Source of the DNA: Asterella californica | Taxonomy: Eukaryota; Streptophyta; Marchantiopsida; Marchantiales; Aytoniaceae | NCBI GenBank assembly: GCA_036924285.1 | Contig: JAYKYS010000024.1 | Coordinates: 186,001 to 250,000 of the forward strand | DNA length: 64,000 nucleotides | Reading direction: 5' to 3' | In this document: one piece after another, positions 1 to 8,046 of the stretch | Position numbering within the stretch: position 1 is the first letter of the stretch | Layout: every line of letters begins with the position of its first letter | Program-made: the position numbers and the translations under genes | The notes under the pieces: model-generated | Databases searched by the model: none | Seen by the model: the letters and a program-made list of their open reading frames with translations, nothing else | Told to the model about the DNA's origin: nothing

Positions 1-183
1 AATCTTTTATATGTTGTTGGAAAGGTCCTTGATCAAAGAACTATTTCATTGTTGTTTGTATTCGATTTATCAGGTTTTGCTTGGGTTTGGTTTCTTATCA
101 GACTTGAACTCTCATCCGGATATTATTCCATTCCGTGAGAATAACAGAAAACTATCTGAATTATCATTGTGACGTTGTAGTAC
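1..183 (+). repeat. C2: 3'-terminal part of a family-C LTR (left piece)
   Basis: This stretch matches the last part of the C1 LTRs (27605-27790 and 43950-44170). Its continuation lies at 20381-20469, where the LTR ends in GGTTGTTACA. The two pieces were separated when element B inserted, and GTAC is found on both sides of B (180-183 and 20377-20380). Whether C2 is a solo LTR or a full element cannot be told because it continues left of the window. Confidence 0.85.
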
Positions 184-1304
184 TGTAAACCCTCCGTGGT
201 CCTATCGATCAACTACCCCCCCCCCCGATCTCTCAACCTCCACGATCGTCATCCACGAATCTGCAACATGTCGGGCCTGTCTCTCACTCAAGGGTCACCT
301 CTGATGGCTTTGATGGAAGCACACCATGAACTTGAAGGGAAAATGCTGAGTCCACTCATTCATACACTCACAAACTTATCAACTAAAAATCTCCTTAAAC
401 ACATCAACTAAAATCCTCCATTCTAACGACGTCTCTCAAGTTCTCACATGCTAAAAATATCCCACACTCTCTATATTACTCAAGTTGTCATTACGACAAT
501 GTGAAAACAAGGATGAGGAGCTCTTCTCTACTCCTCTATTTATACATTCTAGGTTTTTACTTTGGTACCCTCCGGTAATTCAGCCATAACTACTTTTACC
601 GGGTTTTACTAAGATATTACTTTAAGGTAAAAGCATTAATCACATGGGCTTTTAACCTTTTCACATGGGCTTATTCCTTCAAAGTCAACAACTTCTAGAA
701 GGATCCTGGAATATTCTCAAGGAATCTCGAATTTCCACCCCCCTCTACATTAGGATCCACTAAAAAGGAAACATGTGGAATCTCTTCTTGTTTTTAATGC
801 CCACAAAGTCCACAACTTTAATCCAACCACTAATATCAAGTCAAAAAGGAGATAAGGGATACTTTCCACCTCCTTTCTACCTTTTAGACAAGATGACAAG
901 ATAGTAGTGCTCACTCTTTAGGAAATATTTGATTTCCACCCCCTCTCTACACTAGGACCCACTAAAAAGAAAACATGTGGAATCTCTTCTTGTTTTTAAT
1001 GCCCACAAAGTCCACAACTTTAATCTAGCCACTAATATCAAGTCAAAAAGGAGATAAGGGATACTTTTCACCTCCTTTCTATCTTTTAGACAAGATGACA
1101 AGATAGTAGTGCTCACTCTTTAGGAAATATCTGAATTCTGCCAAAAGTACAGCTAAGTTTAATCATAACTAACTTTTAGCTAGTCATGACTAACTTGATA
1201 CCTCCTTAAAGTACTTGGGCAGCAAATAAACATTCTCAACACTTAGTTATAACTAAATACTTTACTAATAGACAAACTTCCTATGTGTAACATAGGTCGT
1301 TACA
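184..1304 (-). repeat. Element B 3' LTR
   Basis: It pairs with 19259-20376. It contains two tandem copies of a 202-bp unit (about 727-1131), including the phrase ACATGTGGAATCTC at 771 and 973. A minus-strand TATA box (TATAAATAG) lies at 536-544. A C-run at about 220-228 is longer here than in the partner LTR. Confidence 0.92.
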
Positions 1305-1320
1305 TTTTACCCCCGGACTA
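1305..1320 (-). other. Element B polypurine tract
   Basis: On the minus strand the sequence next to the 3' LTR is TAGTCCGGGGGTAAAA, a purine-rich plus-strand primer directly before TGTAAC. Its position fits the expected second-strand primer of an LTR retrotransposon. Confidence 0.7.
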
Positions 1321-1442
1321 AATTTTCGCTCCGTCCTCGGAGTGAAGAGAGAACTTTCGTCGATGAAACAACTTCAACTTGTCATGATTTACCCGATCGA
1401 ATCTCCTTCCTCCCAGCTCCTAAGGTCATATGTGAAGTTGCT

Positions 1443-3060
1443 CTACACCTTATCTACAACAAAAGGACCAAAATATCGCGGAAGAAACTTCTTCCTAGCC
1501 CTCTTGAACCTGATAGCATCATACAACATTACCCAATCCTCGACTTGAAAAGGTTTTACCTCCTTCTTGCCCAATCGTTTGTCGTAACTCTTCTTTTGAT
1601 ACGCTTGAGCTCGTTCCATCCGGATCATTGCTACCGCTCGGATCTCTTCCAACTCCATGAGTTGCTCCCTTCTTGATCTGACCACGTCTTCTCCTCTCGA
1701 CCTCTTCAACTTTCGTTGAATAGTTTGAAAAGTATCCAATTCGAATTGGATCGGCAACTTGGACTCCACTCCATAAACCAGTCGAAATGGAGAGTACCCA
1801 GTAGAAGTCTTTGTTGTCGTTCGGTACTCCCATAAGATGGCATGTAGCCTCTTATCCCAAGTATGTTTCGCAATCTCAACACCAGCATCTTTGGCGAGCA
1901 TCATACAAAGTGTAAGATTGGTCTTCTCCGCAAGACCATTAGCATTTGGTTTGTATGAGGTTGTTACTCGTGGCTTGATAGAAAAGTGTTGTAGCATAGC
2001 AGTAGTCATGCTCCCTACAAACTCTCCTCCTCTATTCGAGACCAACTCTAACGGACATCCAAATCTTGTGATGATCCTCTCTCATAGGAATCTACCGACT
2101 TCTGTTTCATTGGTCTCTCTCAAAGGTCTAGCCTCTACCCACTTGGTACAATAGTTAGTGACGACTACAATGTATCTATTGCCTCGAGGTGTCTTATTAA
2201 GAGGACCTACAAAGTCAATACCCCACTTCTCAAATGGTCCTAACACGAGAATTGATCTTAACGGAGGTGTTCTAGTAGACTTCAGAGCAAATGCTTGACA
2301 TACGTCGCAAGTTTTGCAATAGTCTAAACACTCTTTGAAAATCCCTTTCCAGTGGTAACCCGCATCCAAAATCTTGAAGGCTGTTATCTTACCAGCAAAG
2401 TGATCTCCGCAAACAGTTCCGTCGTGAAACTCGTGCATTAGCTTGAATGTCTCCTTCTGACCAACTGCTCTCCTTAGTAACCCATCTGCTCCTTGATGAA
2501 ACAGAATTCCCTCCACCATGGTGTAAGGTTTGCATCTCTTGATCAACGTGTTACGTTCTCGGGTATGCATACCTTTTGGAAAAGAGCCATCTGCAAGGAA
2601 ACTCCAGATTTCCTTGTACTCGTCCGGTATCTCCTCAATGCTTGTGATGGTCATCAAATATTCGTCTGGAAATGAATCATCAAATGGTTCTTCTCCCTCA
2701 TCATCATAAGCCCTCGACAAAAGATCAGCATTCGCATGTTTTTTTCCCTGGTCTATCTTCAATCACGTAATCGTATTCTGTTAGAAAGATCTTCCAACGA
2801 GCAATACGACCTTCGGCATTAGGCTTATTAAAGATATACTTTAAAGCCTTGTGATCTGTGACTATGGAAAATTTCCCTCCTAGCAAGTAATGTCGAAATT
2901 TCTTCAATCCAAAGATCACCGCTAATCCTTCTCGTTCAGTCACGGAGTAATTCTTCTCCGCTGGCACCATCTGCCTACTAGCATAAGCTATAGGATGATC
3001 ATGCCCATCTTCATCTAACTGACTTAATGTACACCCGATAGCTACATTGGAGGCATCCGT
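1443..3060 (-). pseudogene. Element B RNase H (C-terminal part) and integrase
   Basis: Reading down from 3060, the frame starts with TDASN of RNase H, continuing exactly from 14079 once element A is removed. RNase H motifs YASRQ, NYSVTEREGLAV, VTDHKAL and a NADLLSR end are visible. Integrase follows with an HHCC zinc region (FHDGTVCGDHF, CKTCDVC), core IDFVGP, a second Asp region written SNRGGEF (the usual D is N), and NGLAEK with Glu. A GPF module lies near 1455. Damage: an extra A in an A7 run (T-run at 2739-2745) shifts frame, TGA at 2082-2084, and an early TAG at 1443-1445. The D-to-N change in the integrase would by itself remove activity. Confidence 0.9.
3057..3060. other. Target-site duplication of element A (left copy, CCGT)
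   Basis: CCGT directly before the 5' LTR at 3057-3060 is repeated directly after the 3' LTR at 14075-14078. Deleting A plus one CCGT restores an uninterrupted RNase H reading frame in element B, which proves the boundaries. Confidence 0.95.
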
Positions 3061-3351
3061 TGTCGTGTTGTGGTTTGGCTAGGGTGTGAAACCACCACAT
3101 ATCCTTCGTACGTGTTTAGTGTTGAGGAGCCACTGGGACCTTATCTGGTCAAAAGATAAGACTCCACGTGGACGATCCGTGTACTCTTCGCTGAGTGGAG
3201 ATAAGAGTAGTACTCTTGTCGTCACATGGGGAGATTGATGTATAAGAAGAGAGGTGCGCGGAGCTTGAGGGACAGAGTGTAGAGTATCCAAGTCTAGGGT
3301 GAGTGTGATCAGTATCATTGGATGAAGTAAGCGGCAGTGCGAGTGGTAGGC

Positions 3352-3567
3352 ATGAACGGAGAGCCCTTTCGTGCTCCTGATCTTCCACTTGCGCATCCAT
3401 TCGTCATTAAGATTCATTGTCTGCCGCGGGATCATTTTCGAGTATTTATGGTAGCTCACTGGGGCGAGTCGTTCATGACCGCGGTGATGGCTACTCCAGA
3501 CCCTATCATTCTTCCTATTGTCACATACGACGCGGTTTGGGATCTTACTGTCTATATCTTGCTTTGA
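3352..3567 (+). CDS. Small LTR protein A1 (71 aa), member of a new conserved family
   Basis: ATG at 3352 gives 71 residues, the same length as its counterpart K1 in solo LTR K. The two share APDLP, HRDHFR/PRDHFR, a central glycine (WGES/FGDK) and the C-terminal block ILPIVTYD followed by DLTVYILL/DMTLYILL. Without gaps the last 54 residues also align to B2, and the VMATPDPIILPIVTYDA part matches MLATLEPFVYPVVIYDA of B1. No signal peptide is obvious; the C-terminal third is strongly hydrophobic. I do not recognise the family. It lies upstream of the likely promoter, so it would be read from the 3' LTR at the end of genomic RNA or from its own promoter. Conservation across diverged LTRs is the reason to call it coding. 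Confidence 0.7.
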   Translation: MNGEPFRAPDLPLAHPFVIKIHCLPRDHFRVFMVAHWGESFMTAVMATPDPIILPIVTYDAVWDLTVYILL

Positions 3568-3573
3568 TGTAGT

Positions 3574-3789
3574 ATGGATCCTCCATTAGATCTGAACTTT
3601 CCAGCGAGAGTTCCGTTCAACACCTGGGTCGAAATACGTTGTTACAGTCGACCTAAGATGGCGCATCGAGAGTTTGTCGTCAGGAACTTCGGAGAGGATT
3701 ATTACAACCAGATAATAGCTTCGTCCGTTCCTTTTGTAGTTCCGTTTATTGTCAACCGTTTTAGAGTCGGGATTCTGACTCTCTATTGA
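3574..3789 (+). CDS. Small LTR protein A2 (71 aa), second member of the pair
   Basis: The ATG lies 6 nt after the TGA of A1, and the same 6-nt gap is kept in solo LTR K. It matches K2 closely: VPFNTWVEIRC/VPFNLWVDVRC, VVRNFGEDYYNQIIAS versus IVRNFGQEYYNRVIAS, and PFVVPFIVNRF/PFVVPFIVERF with a shared ILTLY end. It is also a distant paralogue of A1: same length, RC or HC before an Arg, FG at the centre, then P-x-x-x-P and a hydrophobic aromatic end. The spacing suggests a two-cistron unit with reinitiation. The function is unknown. Confidence 0.7.
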   Translation: MDPPLDLNFPARVPFNTWVEIRCYSRPKMAHREFVVRNFGEDYYNQIIASSVPFVVPFIVNRFRVGILTLY

Positions 3790-4552
3790 GTGTAGTTTGT
3801 ACTTCGTGTTTACGTGCTTCGTTGCCGACGGCATCATCAACGGCACGTGTTTGTAGTTTGTTCAATATAAACTTTGAGGCCTAAATGGTACTCTTGGATA
3901 AAAAATTCGTTCTTTGTGTGTTTGTCATGTGAGTGAAGACAAAACCCTTTTGTCAACTTGTTTCTCATTGGTCGAAAGTTTGACCAATCACCTTCTACCA
4001 AGTTCCTTTCACGTTTTGAGGGTTAGAGGCACTTCCCGTGGTCCATTCGCGGAGTGTGAGCTATGGTTGGAAAGCTTGGGAGACGAGGATGCCCGTGGAC
4101 TCAATGGTTGCTGGATTTGAAGCGCGGATGAGAAAGTTACGATCAATTGAAGCTGAGGGGGTCAAATTCGTGACCAATTTCATTTCCGTGAGGTTTTTTT
4201 CGCTTTCTGGGAGTTCTGTGAGGTTGCTGGAGATGAATTGACTGTTGCTGGAAAGCTCTTGAGATGGGCTTGCCGATGGACTCCGAGATCGATCGATTCC
4301 AAGCCGGAGTGAAAAAGTTATGGCCAGCTGAAGTTGGGTGTCTCAAATCGGAGGTTATGATAGTAGGCGACTGTAAACATGAGACATTGAGAGAGATATG
4401 GGGAGTTTGAGGTCGAATTTTTCTATGAAACCTTCCAGGGCCTGAGAAGGTACAGTCAGCTACCTACCTGTGAAATTTTGGATTATTGGGTTGAAGGGAA
4501 ACGTTGTTTTTGTGTACAAGGGTCTGCATATCGCCTTGTGTCATTGACGAAA

Positions 4553-4905
4553 AGGGCTTGGATCGTTCCGAGAGTTTGGTTGAAGATCTGCTGGTGAAAT
4601 TTTAACAGAGTGGTAGTGATGGTGACACATTAGCTTCCTGAGAAGTTTGAGCTGTTTTGATCGAGCGGTTTGTGAGGAATCGAACAGCAAAGTTCTGTCA
4701 AAATAGTATCATGTTATAAAAACAGCGATAAGGGCTTGATCGTTCCGAGAGTTTGGTTGAAGATATGCTGGTGAAATTTTACAGAGTGGTAGTGATGGTG
4801 ACACATTAGCTTCCTGAGAAGTTTGAGCTGTTTTGATCGAGTGGTTTGTGAGGAATCGAACAGCAAAGTTCTGTTGAAATAGTATCGTGTTATAGAAACA
4901 GCGAA
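4553..4905 (+). repeat. Tandem duplication of about 176 bp inside LTR A
   Basis: Two copies start with AAGGGCTTG(G)ATCGTTCCGA and end in AACAGCGA, with the join near 4728. They differ by a few substitutions (for example GATCTG/GATATG). The same pair is present in the 3' LTR at 13057-13409. Confidence 0.85.
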
Positions 4906-5572
4906 CTTTGGAAGAGCATAGATGCCAACTCAGAGATGATCTCTCTGCATGTAATACCTTAATAGAGAGATTATTCTACAGGCTATCTGCTGGCCTTGGT
5001 TTCATCTCATTCTGAGCTGTGGTTGAGGAGTGACAGCGAGTTAAAGTTGAGAGTTTCTTGCTCCGAAAGGCGCAAGAGTTAAGATTCTTTTGGAGAACAG
5101 GTCGACCTGGAGGTTTTGCCAGTGCTTCAGAGCACTTGATCATGGGTATGGAGAGTTGTTGACTGTATTTCCTGTGTTTGGATCCTCTCCATACCCGCAT
5201 GCCTGTTTGTACGCCCAGTTGGTTTTGATTGGATTTGTGTGCGGGCGTTGCGCTTAGGTTTCTTTTCTATTAGGAGTGCTGGTATTTCTCTTGTGGTGAG
5301 GCTGGAGTGATGACCAGCAGACCCAAGAATGCTTGCGGTGATGGCAGGAACAGGTTGCCTGTGCTTGTTACCCCGGTTCTATTCCTAGTCAAGTAAGAGA
5401 GAGATCTGCCGAGAGGACGTGAGGATATCGTAGCGAGAAAGGTTCAAAGTGTACTTGGAGGTCAGAGAGAGGTTTGGGTGGTTGCTGGTTCTGAGTCACG
5501 GAGTGCGACACGTACTCTCTACAGCTAGATACCCGGTGTATTCCCAGATAAGAAAGCACGTCACACGACAGT

Positions 5573-5590
5573 TGGTGAACTCGACGTGAA
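5573..5590 (+). other. Element A primer-binding site, complementary to tRNA-Trp
   Basis: TGGTGAACTCGACGTGAA starts 2 nt after the 5' LTR. From memory, plant tRNA-Trp ends in TTCACGTCGGGTTCACCA, which pairs with one mismatch. The same site follows the LTRs of E1 (30007-30024, one more change) and E3 (63189-63206). Confidence 0.75.
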
Positions 5591-5635
5591 ACTTCTGGGG
5601 TGGAGAGTTAGTGAAGTTCTTCTCAGAACTTTACC

Positions 5636-8002
5636 ATGGCCGAGAGACAAGGAGTTGGAAACCCTTCCGGCACGATTCCGCTGCAGCTTGATCCTGCTAT
5701 AGGGCAAATGTTCCAAGCATTTGCTCTGTACATGGATCAACAACAAGCTGTTCAACGGAAGGAGGCGATGGCTACCAAGGCTTTGCATTCGGTGGTGGGG
5801 ACATTGGATCAGTTTGAAGGGAGAAACATCTCCAAGTACCTGAAGTTCTATTCTCGAGAGATGGAGCTGAGTAAGGTACCAGAGAGGGAGATGGTACGGA
5901 CGTTTGAGCTTGCTGTTGTCCCGGAGTTACGGGAACATGTGAAGGGGCTCATTCAAGCTCATGGAGCTAACTGGGAGGAGTTTTCTCTTCAGTTGAAGGA
6001 GGAATACTCTTTGGAGGATGCAGATCGAGTGACTAAGAAGTCATTCATGGAGTGGGTGAACAAACCCAGCAAGGAACTAGTTGCTACCGAACTACTTCGG
6101 GAGTTTGAGAGACAGTTTCTTCAACTATCTCGGATGGAGAAGCTCACACTTGAGAATGACAAAGTGGAGCTATTTTTACAGTCAGCCAACAGCGAGCTAC
6201 AGAGGGAGTTAGAGTTGCTGTTGGAAGATCGGACGAAAGACAATGGTCTTACATCTGATTGGAAGAATGTTAGTGAAGCAGTGGGAGTACTTGCAAAGCG
6301 AGAATACCGAAGAGGGAAGGTGGTTGTGAGTCAAGCACCAAGACCGCCGCCTATTGTGATACCACGAAGGCAATCAACGGTGCAGACTGCTCCTCTACCT
6401 ACTATTTCGCTTCCTACTATTCCTATCACTACGATTGTACCACAACGGAATCAAACAATGGAAGATTTGGAGAAGAAGATGAGAGACTTACAGATCAAGT
6501 TGACAAGGTTGGAGGAGAAGGATGGGGCACCTGAAGGGAGACCTGCACCAAAACAAGGATATGTTCAGAGGTGTATTTGGTGTGATAACACCGATCATCA
6601 ACGGAAGGAATGCGGGAGTTTCACTGATGCCTTGCAGCAAGGCATAATTTTCTGGAAGGAAGGAAAAATCGCCTTGAGAGACAACGGAGAGACTCTGAGG
6701 ACCAACTTCGGTAGAGGAGGGATGAAGAAAATTTTGGAGGATCATCTAACAGTGCATGATGTGGCATCGGTAGAAGTTTCTACCTATGGAGTCGAGGTGA
6801 TTAGCAAAAAGGAGAGTACCTTTTTGAAACATGAGGATACCACTGATATGTGGAGTCACGCTGTGAGCACGAACAGAAAGGGGAAAATGGCAAGGGAGGA
6901 GTTGCTCAGAACAGCCACAGCAATCAGGAGTGCTACTGGATGGGATGATCCCGTAGATGCTATGTCCGTTCATGCCTACGTAGCCAAGGCTCAACATGAA
7001 GCTATCATGGAAGAGAAGCGTAGGAGAGACGAGGCTGGTCCAAGTGAGGAGAGAGCGGCTCCCAAGAGGCAACTAAGAGGAGATAGACTCCGACAGGAGA
7101 CTGCACCTCTACGAGAAGAAGCTATGGATGACGTCCTACCATCTGGGAGTACAGAGAAGGGTAAGGGTAGGGAGAAGGGCAAAGCTCCCATGTATAAGCT
7201 GCAATCAGACATTGAAGCAGCAACCAACATGAAAGAGGTGTTGCAGGAGAAGGTGCTCAATACAAAGATTGAGTTTACCTTGCGAGAGATCCTCGGGATT
7301 GCGAAGAAGGAGTTTCATGATGTCATCATTGACATTATCAAGCGGAAGAGACAATTGACGGGAGAGACCGCAGTGTCCAGTGCTCTAGACACAGTGATTA
7401 CAGAGGAAGAGGAGCGAGAGTTGGTTCATTCTTACAACACTCGTAAAGTTCGGTTTGATGTGGATAAGGAAGAGGACGATAAGATCTCTAGTCATTACAC
7501 TAGAGGGCATTGGGCAAGAGCCACGACTGAAACCTTAGTGAATGTAGGAGAGATGAAAGATCCGGTGGTTGCTCTCATCGATCATGGATCTGAGATCAAT
7601 ATTGTCTCTAAAGACATCTACAAGCAGGGTGGATGGCCTGTTGATATAGATCATGGTTGGATGATCCGAGCAGCAAACAACACACGAGGAGAACTCTATG
7701 GTGCTTGTCCGGATGTGAAGGTGAAGATAGGGAATGTGGTACTTGAACAAAACTTCTTTGTTCAAGATACTACTTCCTATCCGGTTATTCTTGGTCAACC
7801 ATTCATTACAGCTGTAAGGATGGAGACTAAGGTGTTGGATGACGGTTCTGCTTATGCTCGAATCAGGAGTCAGGATGGCAAAACAACGGTACAGTTCTTG
7901 ACTGTGTCTGCTAATCATGAGCGTAACCGAGATTACTTGCGGAGCGTGTCTCTACCCAAAGTCACTGAAGAGTTTAAGGATTTTTCCAGAGGGCCACTAT
8001 AG
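5636..8002 (+). CDS. Element A gag-protease polyprotein (788 aa)
   Basis: ATG at 5636, 65 nt after the LTR, is the first good start and matches the start region of the homologous ORFs in E1, E3 and F. Residues 1-230 are a helical capsid-like gag. A proline-rich linker and a coiled-coil stretch follow, then a zinc knuckle CIWCDNTDHQRKEC at about 313-326 (CX2CX4HX4C) and the conserved FGRGGMKK. An acidic/basic variable region precedes a second conserved block (FTLREILGIAKKEFHDVII). The retropepsin-like protease has ALIDHGSEINIVS at about 649, with DHG where DTG or DSG is usual, followed by VILGQPFI. It would form the particle and process it. The C-terminus overlaps the open pol frame by about 25 nt. 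The ORF is intact. Confidence 0.95.
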   Translation: MAERQGVGNPSGTIPLQLDPAIGQMFQAFALYMDQQQAVQRKEAMATKALHSVVGTLDQFEGRNISKYLKFYSREMELSKVPEREMVRTFELAVVPELREHVKGLIQAHGANWEEFSLQLKEEYSLEDADRVTKKSFMEWVNKPSKELVATELLREFERQFLQLSRMEKLTLENDKVELFLQSANSELQRELELLLEDRTKDNGLTSDWKNVSEAVGVLAKREYRRGKVVVSQAPRPPPIVIPRRQSTVQTAPLPTISLPTIPITTIVPQRNQTMEDLEKKMRDLQIKLTRLEEKDGAPEGRPAPKQGYVQRCIWCDNTDHQRKECGSFTDALQQGIIFWKEGKIALRDNGETLRTNFGRGGMKKILEDHLTVHDVASVEVSTYGVEVISKKESTFLKHEDTTDMWSHAVSTNRKGKMAREELLRTATAIRSATGWDDPVDAMSVHAYVAKAQHEAIMEEKRRRDEAGPSEERAAPKRQLRGDRLRQETAPLREEAMDDVLPSGSTEKGKGREKGKAPMYKLQSDIEAATNMKEVLQEKVLNTKIEFTLREILGIAKKEFHDVIIDIIKRKRQLTGETAVSSALDTVITEEEERELVHSYNTRKVRFDVDKEEDDKISSHYTRGHWARATTETLVNVGEMKDPVVALIDHGSEINIVSKDIYKQGGWPVDIDHGWMIRAANNTRGELYGACPDVKVKIGNVVLEQNFFVQDTTSYPVILGQPFITAVRMETKVLDDGSAYARIRSQDGKTTVQFLTVSANHERNRDYLRSVSLPKVTEEFKDFSRGPL

Positions 8003-8046
8003 AGCGAGAGTATAGTGGTACCGATACACAAGAGAAGGTACTCTCG

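Larger units (their letters stand above)
3061..5570 (+). repeat. Element A 5' LTR
   Basis: The 2510-bp LTR is unusually long and contains two conserved small ORFs near its start (3352-3567, 3574-3789). An A/T-rich stretch GGATAAAAAATTCGTTCT at about 3898 has a near match in solo LTR K (GGAGTAAAAATTCGTTCT, about 54235) and may be a promoter element. A tandem duplication of about 176 bp lies at 4553-4905. Confidence 0.96.

Noticed and set aside
196..411. 71-aa plus-strand ORF in LTR B, same length as A1
   Set aside because: No similarity to the small protein family, wrong strand for element B, and the frame is disturbed in the other LTR by a shorter C-run.
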